Assembly: GCA_003165465.1 (NCBI GenBank)
Contig: PLUM01000022.1
Coordinates: forward strand, 1 to 41,103
DNA: 41,103 nucleotides
DNA from: Acidobacteriota bacterium
GTDB taxonomy: Bacteria > Acidobacteriota > Terriglobia > Acidiferrales > UBA7541
Direction of reading: 5' to 3'
Both the position numbers and the translations under genes were made by a program. Each line of letters opens with the position of its first letter. The stretch's first letter is position 1. Under the pieces are notes generated by a model. It was given only the letters and a program-made list of their open reading frames with translations. It was not told the DNA's origin and did not search any database. This document shows, piece by piece, positions 7,612 to 15,374 of the stretch.

Positions 7612-8226
7612 CTATTTACGGTGCGTGTCGCGCAGCCTCCAGCTCCCTTCACTCCATTGATAAATGGCAAAGGCGCTCCCACCGATGGAAATCACGATGA
7701 GCGCAATCATCACATGGTAGAGCAACGGCGATTCAGCCTGCTTGATGATCCACCGCCCGTAGTGAATCGCAAGCGCGCCCTCGATCGCAAAGCGCACAAA
7801 TCTTCCCACACCGACAAAACTCAAAAGTTTATTTCGCGGGTACCGGAACGCTGCCGCAGCCGCCACAAACGCCGTAAAAGGGAATGGCGGCGGCATGAGC
7901 GACGCCACCACAAGGGCTACCGCTGCCCCCTTTTTCACCAGTTTTCGAATGTAGACGAGATGCTTGCCCGACACGAGCTTCTTCTGCCCGCTCTCGCTCT
8001 TTCGACTGATCCAGTCCGTCACAAAGCAGCCGATCAGTGATCCCACCGTAGCCATCACCACGTAGTACAGCATGCGCTCGTGATAGCGAGCGCTCAGCGC
8101 CAGCACAAGCAAGTCGTTGCCCATCGGCGCCACAAGAGGCGATGAATCAAGCGCGCCCAGCGTCAGTAATCCCATTCCGCCCGCATGAAACAGAGCCCTC
8201 GCAATGGTGCGGATGATCGATCTCAA
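7612..8226 (-). CDS. VTT/DedA-like inner-membrane protein
   Basis: Polytopic membrane protein of 204 residues resembling the VTT ('SNARE-associated', DedA/YqaA) family. It shows the re-entrant region APMGNDLLV, the GSLIGCFVTDWISRK segment, and the second half PFPFTAFVAAAAAFRYP followed by GVGRFVRFAIEGALA. Family members are lipid scramblases or transporters, including undecaprenyl-phosphate flippases, so an envelope-lipid role is likely but unproven here. The start is TTG at 8226: GGAG lies seven bases upstream and no ATG gives the full first helix. It is monocistronic as far as can be seen. Confidence 0.75.
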   Translation of the reverse strand: MRSIIRTIARALFHAGGMGLLTLGALDSSPLVAPMGNDLLVLALSARYHERMLYYVVMATVGSLIGCFVTDWISRKSESGQKKLVSGKHLVYIRKLVKKGAAVALVVASLMPPPFPFTAFVAAAAAFRYPRNKLLSFVGVGRFVRFAIEGALAIHYGRWIIKQAESPLLYHVMIALIVISIGGSAFAIYQWSEGSWRLRDTHRK

Positions 8227-8534
8227 GTGCTTTCTCCCCGCTGCTTAGATTACGCCACCAACCCCCGAGTCAAGAAATTTCCAGGCGCTCGGAATTGTTC
8301 TCTTACTGCCTTTTCCCCGGCGAGTCGGGCTGACAGCAGAACCGCTTTTTTCGCCAAACGGAAGCTCGCGTCCATGAATGCATTCGACCAACCGAGTTTG
8401 CCGCGCGGATGCATATCTTCTGAGAGCGCGTGCAACAGCCGATGCAGTGTGCCGTCACTCTCCCATATATTGAAAGCGCCGATGGCAGGTTTGATGGGGT
8501 GGAAAGCGGTCGGTCATAGGAGGAATGGTACCTG

Positions 8535-8592
8535 CTCTTGCTTTAAATGCGAAAGGCGCCGCCGATCCTTGGATTTACAGAGCGTTCCGACT
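8535..8592. repeat. Dispersed intergenic repeat, copy B
   Basis: Second copy of the 58-base element at 5512-5569, in direct orientation, ending five bases beyond the stop codon of the minus-strand four-helix membrane gene. The rest of the gap (8227-8534) shows no gene. The same placement just 3' of two unrelated genes suggests a mobile-type intergenic element or a 3' processing/termination signal. Confidence 0.7.
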
Positions 8593-8597
8593 TCTCG

Positions 8598-9002
8598 CTA
8601 CTTCTGCCACGCAGCTCTCATGGGAAGCAACACTACGAGCGTGTAAATCCCCAGAGTTGTGCCCAGTGGAATATTGGAAAGCGATAAAAACCCTGCAATG
8701 AGGGCGAGCCTGCGGCTTGATCGATTTTCTGCAAGCAGAGCCAGTCCAGCAATGATTCCCAAAATGCCGCAAACAGCCGACAAGACTATCATTACTGCGT
8801 ATAGGGCATGGAAATCAGCCATCAACGCAAATGGGTCCGGAACGCGGTTGAGCAGGGCGCCAAACATTACAGTAGCCGTATTGCTGTAGATGAACAGGCA
8901 GACCGCCATGATCAAGCGAATGACTCCATACACTATCCAACATCCTCCCAAGGTTCGGAGCTGACCGCTTGGGCCATGACTATTGGGATCGTCCGACGAC
9001 AT
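8598..9002 (-). CDS. Four-helix membrane protein, unknown
   Basis: A 134-residue protein with four predicted membrane helices: GGCWIVYGVIRLIMAVCLFIY; a central AVMIVLSAVCGILGIIAGLAL covering helix two; LALIAGFLSLSNIPLGT; and a last helix ending IYTLVVLLP. The arrangement is like small uncharacterised acidobacterial membrane proteins. AGGAGG lies six bases before ATG 9002, an unusually good ribosome site. It is divergent from the exported-protein gene at 9159, sharing a 156-base region with two operator-like palindromes. I cannot assign a function. Confidence 0.75.
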   Translation of the reverse strand: MSSDDPNSHGPSGQLRTLGGCWIVYGVIRLIMAVCLFIYSNTATVMFGALLNRVPDPFALMADFHALYAVMIVLSAVCGILGIIAGLALLAENRSSRRLALIAGFLSLSNIPLGTTLGIYTLVVLLPMRAAWQK

Positions 9003-9092
9003 GGTCGTCCTCCTGTTGGCTGGCTTGGCCTACGCCGCGAATCGGCTTCAGTGCAGGGACGATTTCTTATAGCGCGGAATACGCCGACAATC

Positions 9093-9126
9093 TGTTCACA
9101 TCTGAACACATTGTTCTCATGAACGA
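9093..9126. promoter_or_regulatory. Tandem operator-like inverted repeats
   Basis: Two similar palindromes follow each other: TGTTCA-CATC-TGAACA (9093-9108) and, inside TTGTTCTCATGAACGA (9111-9126), GTTC-TCAT-GAAC. Their centres are 18 bases apart. They lie in the divergent region and the second covers the expected -35 of the promoter at 9128, an arrangement typical of a repressor site. The binding protein is unknown. Confidence 0.55.
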
Positions 9127-9127
9127 T

Positions 9128-9136
9128 TGTTATAAT
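9128..9136 (+). promoter_or_regulatory. Extended -10 promoter element
   Basis: TGTTATAAT combines a perfect TATAAT (9131-9136) with the TGn extension. It lies 23 bases before ATG 9159, so the transcript would have a leader of about 15 bases. No good -35 box is present, which fits an extended -10 promoter. Confidence 0.55.
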
Positions 9137-9158
9137 ACAGCGATAGGTTCCAGGGTGA

Positions 9159-10016
9159 ATGGTGAGAAACACAACTCGTTTCCGAATCTCGGCAAGGATG
9201 GCTCTACTGGCAATGCTGGCGTGGGCCGGCCCGACATGTGCCCAGGAATTGCTGATTCCGAATCCACACGCCCAACTTGTCTCTTCGGAGAACGGAACGC
9301 TAAGCGTTGCGGCGCCGTGCGTGCAACCACGGCCAATGGTAACGCTTCAAGACTATAACGGGCCCTTGCAGAAGACGGTCGGATTGTTTACCCAGCAACT
9401 GGAACGCAAGTCGGTCCACCCACAACACTACAAACCAGGATCGGCGCTGTGCTCGCTGGATCTAAAAGACAAATTCTACTTGTTCATTCGCGAAGCATAT
9501 GATCCCGTGACATTTCTCGGCTCCGGTTTCAACGCCGGACTCAGTCAGGCGCAAAACCAGGACCCGGCGTTCGGACAGGGTATGGCCGGATATGGCAAGC
9601 GGTTTGGCGCAAGCTATGTCGATCAGGCCTCATCCAGATTCTTCGTGGACTTTATTTATCCCTCGATCTTCAATGAAGACCCGCGATACTACCGTCTGAT
9701 CTACGGCAGCGGCGGGAAGCGTTTCCTCCATGCGATCGAGCACGCGTTCGTGGCTCATAACGACAATGGCAAACGCATCTTCAATTTTTCGGAATGGCTT
9801 GGAACGACGAGCGCGGCAAGCCTGAGCAATATATACCATCCGGGCAATCAACGCGGTTTTGCGCCAACTGCTCAGGTGGTGGGTTTTAGCATTCTTAACG
9901 ACATGGGTTACGACGTATTACGCGAATTCTGGCCCGAGATCTCCCATAAATTTAAGTTGCCCTTCCGTGACGAACCCGCGACGGAAAACATCGATTCGAG
10001 TCTTTTCGTCAGGTAA
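9159..10016 (+). CDS. Exported acidobacterial protein of unknown function
   Basis: A 285-residue protein with an N-terminal signal peptide (MALLAMLAWAGPTCAQ, cut near CAQ). The mature part contains the segments YGKRFGASYVDQASS, IFNEDPRYYRL, HAFVAHNDNGKRIFNFSEW and an ISNLYHP-like SLSNIYHPGNQRGF, the signature of a family I know from Acidobacteriota genomes with no assigned function. Helical, small-residue-rich segments suggest membrane or envelope association. ATG 9159 has AGGG a few bases before it and lies just after the extended -10 promoter. It precedes the mla-type operon but is separated by 200 bases with a palindrome, so a shared role in envelope lipids is only a guess. Confidence 0.7.
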   Translation: MVRNTTRFRISARMALLAMLAWAGPTCAQELLIPNPHAQLVSSENGTLSVAAPCVQPRPMVTLQDYNGPLQKTVGLFTQQLERKSVHPQHYKPGSALCSLDLKDKFYLFIREAYDPVTFLGSGFNAGLSQAQNQDPAFGQGMAGYGKRFGASYVDQASSRFFVDFIYPSIFNEDPRYYRLIYGSGGKRFLHAIEHAFVAHNDNGKRIFNFSEWLGTTSAASLSNIYHPGNQRGFAPTAQVVGFSILNDMGYDVLREFWPEISHKFKLPFRDEPATENIDSSLFVR

Positions 10017-10154
10017 TCTCCCGCGGCAATGTCCGAGCAGCATGTTATGGGATGGATGCCTGGTGTAAGTTCCGCTCGGGCTGGGAGGACGAAGAGGTGT
10101 GCTTAAGTGAACAGACTCTGGTCTTGATTCTCGCGCAGAATGATGAGGTTGTGA

Positions 10155-10171
10155 CAATTGCCAAGCAATTG
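10155..10171. promoter_or_regulatory. 17-base palindrome upstream of mlaE
   Basis: CAATTGC-CAA-GCAATTG is a perfect inverted repeat with seven-base arms, 46 bases before the mlaE start. Position and symmetry fit a dimeric regulator's operator. The rest of 10017-10217 has no gene. Confidence 0.5.
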
Positions 10172-10217
10172 CCGCGAAGACCATTGACCGCCCTAACCAT
10201 GTGATCACAGGTAATTT

Positions 10218-11000
10218 ATGGAATCAACTACTACCTCATCCGGGACCATGATCAATCGCTCGCTCGAGTGGTTTGGGGACCTGGGGAGCTTTTCCTGGAA
10301 GGTGATCTGTGCGGCCATCACAAGGCCGTTTGAACTCCGCGAGATCCTTCGGCAAATCGACGAAATAGGGTCGAAATCGCTCCCACTGGTGGCTCTCGCC
10401 GGGGCCGCTATTGGCACTGTCTTCGCGCTTGAGAGTCGCAGCAGTCTGGTGCATTTCGGGGCGAAGGCCATGCTTCCAGCTGCCGTCGTTTACTCGATCA
10501 TCCACGAGATGGGACCAATCATTACCGGATTAGTGGTTAGCGGACGAGTGGGAGCTGGCATTGGCGCTGAGCTGGGCTCGATGAAAGTGACCGAGCAAAT
10601 CGATGCCATTGAGGCCTCAGCCGTAAATCCTTATAAACTATTGGCCTTCACCCGCATCCTGGCGTGCATCGTGGTCCTGCCACTCCTAACACTGGTGACT
10701 GATTTCTGCGGTGTATGCGCAGGGTGGATAACGGAAACCTTGGCCGACCCGATTTCCATACATCGCTTCTTGGACAAAGGTTTTTCGGGCGTGAACTTTA
10801 GCGATTTTCTTGCACCGACGTTTAGAACCTCCGCGTTCGGTCTGATCATCGGCTTGGTGGCCTGTTTTCAAGGAATGCGCACGCGAGGTGGCACCGAGGG
10901 TGTCGGGCGTTCGGCGACGAGTTCAGTCGTTTTGTCTTCCCTGTTTGTGATTTTGGCTGATGTCATCCTAGTAAAGGTGATTCTTATTTTTTTCCCATGA
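10218..11000 (+). CDS. mlaE: MlaE-family ABC transporter permease
   Basis: Inner-membrane permease (260 residues) of a phospholipid-transporting MCE system. It shows the MlaE hallmark ELGSMKVTEQIDAI (about 118-131), the preceding MGPIITGLVVSGRVGAGIG segment and several helices, with FDFCGV-like and GLIIGLVACFQGM segments later. MlaE dimers work with MlaF and a periplasmic MCE ring to move phospholipids between the inner and outer membranes. The next gene starts inside its stop codon (ATGA overlap), so translation is coupled. AGG precedes ATG 10218. Unlike E. coli there are no mlaB or mlaC genes in the operon. Confidence 0.92.
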   Translation: MESTTTSSGTMINRSLEWFGDLGSFSWKVICAAITRPFELREILRQIDEIGSKSLPLVALAGAAIGTVFALESRSSLVHFGAKAMLPAAVVYSIIHEMGPIITGLVVSGRVGAGIGAELGSMKVTEQIDAIEASAVNPYKLLAFTRILACIVVLPLLTLVTDFCGVCAGWITETLADPISIHRFLDKGFSGVNFSDFLAPTFRTSAFGLIIGLVACFQGMRTRGGTEGVGRSATSSVVLSSLFVILADVILVKVILIFFP

Positions 11001-11788
11001 AGCACTCTATTGCGGAAGACAATTTGGATAACAGTCACACGGCCGACATTCCCAGCGAGCCGGTATTGGTGCTTCGAGGTGTACACAAATCGTTTGGCAC
11101 ACAACATGTTTTGGACGGAATCAATTTGACGGTAGTTCGTGGTGAAACGCTCACCGTGCTCGGCCGAAGCGGCACCGGGAAGAGCGTTTTGTTGAAGCTG
11201 ATCATCGCGCTCGAGAATATGGATGCTGGTTCGATTTGCATTCAAGGGCAAGAGATTGCGGGTCTCGGCCTCAATGAGATGAATCGATTGAGAATCAAGA
11301 TGGGTTTTTTATTTCAGTGTGCGGCGCTCTACGACTCGCTGACCGTGGAGCAGAATGTTGCGTTCCCCTTGGAGCGGCATACTAAGATGTCGAAATCCGA
11401 ACGGAGCGATCGCGTCAAGGAATTGTTGAGTAGCGTTGGCATGGAACACGATCTCAACAAGATGCCGAGTGATATTTCGGGAGGCATGCAAAAGCGAGTG
11501 GGCCTGGCACGCGCGCTGGCGCTGCAACCAGAAATCTTGCTTCTCGACGAACCCACAGCTGGGCTTGATCCGATCACCTCTGGCGAAATCGACGATCTAG
11601 TTCTGAAGCTGCAAAAAGAACACGCCCTGACGTCCATCGTCGTCACGCACGATCTTCATAGCGCAAGGACCATCGCTAACCGTCTGGCGTTGCTCGAAAA
11701 GGGGAAAGTGGTGATGGAAGGCAGTTTCGAGGAGCTTGCTGAAAGTAATGATGATTTTGTTCGGGAATTCTTCAAGCGGGATTCGTAA
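10997..11788 (+). CDS. mlaF: MlaF-family ABC transporter ATPase
   Basis: ATP-binding subunit (263 residues) of the MCE transporter. Walker A is GRSGTGKS (56-63), the Q-loop is FLFQCA (Q107), the ABC signature is SGGMQ (161-165), Walker B is LLLDEP (181-186) and the H-loop lies in VVTHDLHSA. The SGGM(Q/R)KR form of the signature is typical of MlaF. It overlaps mlaE by four bases and is followed by mlaD after nine bases, so the three form an operon. A short polar N-terminal extension precedes the nucleotide-binding fold. Confidence 0.93.
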   Translation: MKHSIAEDNLDNSHTADIPSEPVLVLRGVHKSFGTQHVLDGINLTVVRGETLTVLGRSGTGKSVLLKLIIALENMDAGSICIQGQEIAGLGLNEMNRLRIKMGFLFQCAALYDSLTVEQNVAFPLERHTKMSKSERSDRVKELLSSVGMEHDLNKMPSDISGGMQKRVGLARALALQPEILLLDEPTAGLDPITSGEIDDLVLKLQKEHALTSIVVTHDLHSARTIANRLALLEKGKVVMEGSFEELAESNDDFVREFFKRDS

Positions 11789-11797
11789 GGAGCAAAT

Positions 11798-12904
11798 ATG
11801 TCAAGAGCGGCGCGACTCGGAGCCTTTATTATCGCAGCACTGACAATCCTGGTGTCAGGGATCTTCATCATCGGTGGGAAGCAGTATATGTTTTCATCGA
11901 CGTATCGAGTGAACGCACAGTTCGGCAGCGTCGCAGGCTTGGATTCGGGGGCGGATGTTCGTGTGGGCGGCGTGCACAGCGGGTCCGTCCGCAGCGTGGA
12001 GTTGCCAAGTAAACCGACAGATAAGATCACGGTATGGATGGACCTCGATAGATCGAGCCACAACATCATAAAGCAAGACTCGATAGCCACCATCGAAACC
12101 GAGGGACTCCTTGGCAATGAGTATGTTGCGATCTCGTTTGGATCTGCCAAAGGGGCAAACGTCGTGGATGGAGGCACCATTGGCAGCGAGCCACCGCTCG
12201 AAATGTCAGCCCTCTTTAAGAAAGCGAACGTCATTCTGGATAGTAGCCAGGAAGCTCTCAAGAATGTTACTCACGCAACGGCCAATCTGAATTCGATCAG
12301 CACCAAGATTGACGAGGGGCAGGGCACAGTGGGAGCACTGGTAAACGACAAGAAAATCTACACCCAGCTGGACCAGACAACGAGTGGATTGCGTGACACC
12401 GTAACCAAAGCTCAAGCCGGCGTTACCGACTTTCAGGAAAATATGGAGGCGTTGAAGAAGAATTTCCTGTTGCGCGGGTATTTCAAAAATCGTGGCTATG
12501 AAAACTCTTCCGACCTGGTAAAAAACGAAATCCCGCATCTTCCACAGGCAGAGCCTTTGAAAACATTCACATATGACCCAAAGATGCTCTTCGACAAAGT
12601 GGATACAGCCAAACCTACGAACCAGAAATTATTGCGTGCTGCGGGCCAGTTTCTGGCCGACAATGAGTTTGGAGTCGCGGTCGTCGTTGTTTCAACGAGC
12701 ATGGCTGGGGATACAGAGAAGGACTTGGTGCTGACACAGGCTCGGGCCTCGGTGGTGCGCGACTACCTCGTTGACAATTTCGGCTTCGATGACGTGCAAC
12801 TCAAGACTTTCGGAGTTGGCAAGAAGAATGGAACTACCGAAGCCAGCTGGGGAACAGTTGAGATTATTGTATATCCCCCCGGTACCGATGTTCCTGCCAG
12901 CTAG
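11798..12904 (+). CDS. mlaD: MlaD-like MCE protein with C-terminal OmpA-like domain
   Basis: A 368-residue inner-membrane-anchored protein. An N-terminal helix (about 7-27) is followed by one MCE domain (35-115; QFGSVAGLDSGADVRVGGV, TEGLLGNEYVAIS), the ring-forming lipid tunnel of Mla systems. Residues 135-225 are helical, ending in the NFLLRGYFKNRGYE motif common in acidobacterial MCE proteins. The C-terminal segment (about 256-358) matches an OmpA-like peptidoglycan-binding fold: LTQARASVVRDYLVDNFG and a closing VEIIVYP strand, though the usual NRRVE is replaced by SWGTVE. Such a fusion could tether the transporter to the cell wall. AAGGAG precedes the start. Confidence 0.85.
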   Translation: MSRAARLGAFIIAALTILVSGIFIIGGKQYMFSSTYRVNAQFGSVAGLDSGADVRVGGVHSGSVRSVELPSKPTDKITVWMDLDRSSHNIIKQDSIATIETEGLLGNEYVAISFGSAKGANVVDGGTIGSEPPLEMSALFKKANVILDSSQEALKNVTHATANLNSISTKIDEGQGTVGALVNDKKIYTQLDQTTSGLRDTVTKAQAGVTDFQENMEALKKNFLLRGYFKNRGYENSSDLVKNEIPHLPQAEPLKTFTYDPKMLFDKVDTAKPTNQKLLRAAGQFLADNEFGVAVVVVSTSMAGDTEKDLVLTQARASVVRDYLVDNFGFDDVQLKTFGVGKKNGTTEASWGTVEIIVYPPGTDVPAS

Positions 12905-13208
12905 CAATCCGCCACGGATCGCCAGCAAGTCCTGTGCAAACTAAGCGAACGGGAAAAACATCCTGGTCAGTCAGAACTCTCTTGGGGTGACTGATCCCCG
13001 ATATCTGCGCGTCCAGCCGGCCCTTCTTGTTCCTTCTGAATCGATATGACTCTCCGGAGAATTTGGCAGTCTTCAGGGTGCGCTTTTTTTCGAAAGGGTC
13101 GGGGATTTGGTCTTCTCTTTGCTCCATGACCAGAGACCGATCCGCAGCACCCGAATCAAATCGCCGCCGGCCACTAGCGCGGGCCCTTTCGATATTTGCT
13201 CGGACGGA

Positions 13209-13421
13209 TTCCGCTTCCCGTAACTTCACCGTGATCCTGCGATACACGTAGCGCCCATATTCACTGGCCAGGGCAATGATCGCTCCGGTCAGCGCATCCT
13301 CATCCGCCCGACCGATCCCTTCGTAGCGTTGTGTCCCTCTCCACTGTCCCAGAAGCCGGCAGGCATGCCGCTCCGTTACCCGGTAGTTCTCGCAAGCATG
13401 CCTGACCGCGCCACGACGCCC
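13209..13421 (-). pseudogene. IS3-family transposase (orfB) remnant
   Basis: About 70 residues resemble the start of an IS3/IS407-type orfB: the helix-turn-helix stretch RRGAVRHACENYRVTERHACR, the LLGQWRGTQRY motif, and ASEYGRYVYRRITVKLREAE. The homology stops abruptly on both sides: no DDE catalytic core follows and no orfA or inverted repeats were found. The frame stays open from 13511 to 12864, but the flanking residues do not look like transposase. It is a fossil of an insertion sequence at the edge of the EPS locus. Confidence 0.7.
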
Positions 13422-13610
13422 GAGGAATCCGTCCGCTTCATGCGCGAAGCGCAACTCAAGCCCGCGGATCGGGTTGCATCGCCGCCTGGCCCCGCGCTGT
13501 AGCGTTTCCACGAATGATTCGTATGCTCTCCATCCGTTACGGTCGGGGGAGGAACGCGAAATGCGGCCTGACGCTCCCTGAAATTTAGATTTGTTTCATT
13601 GCCGCGACCA

Positions 13611-13640
13611 CTGACAAGGGGATGGGTGTTTCGTTATACT
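13611..13640 (+). promoter_or_regulatory. Sigma-70-type promoter of the tRNA-Cys remnant
   Basis: CTGACA (13611-13616) and TATACT (13635-13640) are 18 bases apart, each differing from consensus at one position. The tRNA-like sequence begins nine bases after the -10 box, as expected for a tRNA promoter. Confidence 0.5.
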
Positions 13641-13649
13641 TCAAAGTCC

Positions 13650-13702
13650 GGCGCGGTACCCAAGAGGCCTAAGGGAGAAATCTGCAAAACCTCCATTCGT
13701 CG
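13650..13702 (+). pseudogene. Truncated tRNA-Cys (GCA), 5' part only
   Basis: The sequence follows tRNA spacing exactly through the anticodon arm: acceptor 5' strand GGCGCGG, T8-A9, D-stem CCC/GGG around an eleven-base D-loop, A26, and anticodon loop CTGCAAA with anticodon GCA at 13684-13686. The anticodon stem has two A-C mismatches (GAAAT against ACCTC). After about 13702 the T-loop and the 3' acceptor strand are absent. It is therefore a broken gene, probably a leftover of integration or deletion at a tRNA site beside the IS remnant and the EPS locus. Confidence 0.65.
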
Positions 13703-13765
13703 ACGACGAACTTTCATGCTTGAATGGCCGTGCAAGATTGCGGCGCGTTCGGCCCTCAGGCTCTC

Positions 13766-15157
13766 TTAGTATGCATTTTTGTTAATCAAGCCCGACACAA
13801 CCGTCATTACGATGATCCGCAAATCGAACACGAGACTCCAGTTCTGCAAATAATACAAGTCGTACTCCACGCGCTTTTCGATGGACGTGTCACCCCTCCA
13901 TCCGTTCACTTGCGCCCATCCCGTTATTCCAACCTTGAGCGCGTGACGATGGTTATACCGGGAAACCCCCTCGAGAAATTTGTGAACAAAGTGCGGCCGC
14001 TCCGGACGCGGACCTACAACGCTCATGTCGCCTTTCAGTACATTGATGAACTGCGGAAATTCATCGAGGCTGGTCCTTCGCAGCAGCGATCCGAAGACTG
14101 TTTTGCGGGAGTCTTCGGCATTGGTCCACAGCGTATCGCTATCGAATTTTAGTCCCGCGCGCATGGTGCGAAACTTATACATCCGAAAAGGCTTCCCATT
14201 GAGTCCAACCCGTTCCTGAACAAAGAAGACGGGCCCGGGTGAACCTAAGCGGACGATCAGGGCAATCAGCCCAAGCACCGGCGACATCAGGATCAAGACG
14301 CCCGTTGAAAAACATACATCGAAGGAACGCTTGAGCAGGGCGTAGTCCAGAGACTCGGCGGGAGTGCACGTCAAGTCCACCATCTGAATATTGCCCAGTT
14401 GAAACAGCTTCTCGCGCACGATAACGCCCTCGCCAAGATCCACCACCGCCCTTGCCGGCAGGCAGAGATGCTCAAGCGCCTTGATGATCCCGGGGATCTG
14501 TGAAAATTGCGCGGGATGAATGGCGATTACGGCCTCATCGAAACCGTGCCCGGAAGTCAGCAGGGAGAGTTGTTCGAGTTCATAGATCCGGCTTTCCGTG
14601 ATGCCGACCATTTGCCCCGGCAATCGAACATGCGCGGCAATCTCGCAGGGAGCGAACGACAGCCGCCTCAGCCTCGCCGCGGCGTCACCCGCGAACTGGT
14701 CCGCGCCAATGACCAGGATGCGTATCGGCCTCGCCAAGTGAGCCTTGCTTCGAAAGAGAATGCGAAATCCCGCGTGCACGAGAATCGTAAGGGCCAGGAG
14801 CGAGATCAGGTCGCAGACGAGCAGGCCTCTAGGAAAAACGCCAATCCTGCTGAAATAAAGTGTCGCAAGCATGGCGAAGGACATGGCGATGCAGGCGGAC
14901 CACGCGGCCTTCGCTCCTGTCCTCTCGCGGAACAGTTCATCGAAACTTGTCACACAATAGTGTTCCGAGAGAAAGATCCAGACGAATGCGCCAAACAGGA
15001 CATGGCCGATATGCTCATGCGGAAAATAGAGCACGGGTCTGCGATAGAGCATGCAAATCGCATCCCAAATCCACCACCCCAGGATGAACGCGGGAATGGG
15101 AAGAATGTCGACCGCTATTTTCAGAATCAGCCGGTATAGCTTTAGCCGAAGGATCAT
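13766..15157 (-). CDS. Polyprenyl-phosphate sugar phosphotransferase (initiating transferase)
   Basis: Membrane enzyme of 463 residues that transfers a sugar-1-phosphate to undecaprenyl phosphate, the first step of EPS repeat-unit assembly. N-terminal helices are followed by a Rossmann-like region with a bacterial-sugar-transferase C-terminus: KRSFDV, GSPGPVFFVQERVG, FRMYKFRTM, the catalytic-region DEFPQFINVLKGDMSVVGPRP, and GITGWAQVNGWRGDT. It resembles WcaJ/EpsE/PssA proteins. I chose ATG 15157 since AAGGA precedes it and the first helix starts there; an upstream frame to 15280 lacks membrane character. It lies apart from the other EPS genes, behind the rfbC/rfbD remnants, but is intact. 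Donor sugar unknown, possibly glucose or galactose. Confidence 0.9.
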   Translation of the reverse strand: MILRLKLYRLILKIAVDILPIPAFILGWWIWDAICMLYRRPVLYFPHEHIGHVLFGAFVWIFLSEHYCVTSFDELFRERTGAKAAWSACIAMSFAMLATLYFSRIGVFPRGLLVCDLISLLALTILVHAGFRILFRSKAHLARPIRILVIGADQFAGDAAARLRRLSFAPCEIAAHVRLPGQMVGITESRIYELEQLSLLTSGHGFDEAVIAIHPAQFSQIPGIIKALEHLCLPARAVVDLGEGVIVREKLFQLGNIQMVDLTCTPAESLDYALLKRSFDVCFSTGVLILMSPVLGLIALIVRLGSPGPVFFVQERVGLNGKPFRMYKFRTMRAGLKFDSDTLWTNAEDSRKTVFGSLLRRTSLDEFPQFINVLKGDMSVVGPRPERPHFVHKFLEGVSRYNHRHALKVGITGWAQVNGWRGDTSIEKRVEYDLYYLQNWSLVFDLRIIVMTVVSGLINKNAY

Positions 15158-15374
15158 GATCGAATATCCTTTTTGACTAGTTTGAATTGACTTTCGTTTT
15201 ATTCGGAGTTGCGAACTTCGGGAATTTGGAAACGCTCCTAAAACTCTTGGGACGCGCTTATGCGGAATGGGTTCTAGCACGCCTAACTATTAGCGAAGGA
15301 AGGAACGGTCTTTGTTGGTGGCTCGGCGTTTGGTGCGATTGAATCTTCAGCCGCAATCTCAATCTATTAAATCA

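Noticed and set aside
12864-13208. C-terminal half of the open frame that includes the transposase remnant
   Set aside because: No transposase homology and it runs into the mlaD gene on the other strand; an open frame by chance.
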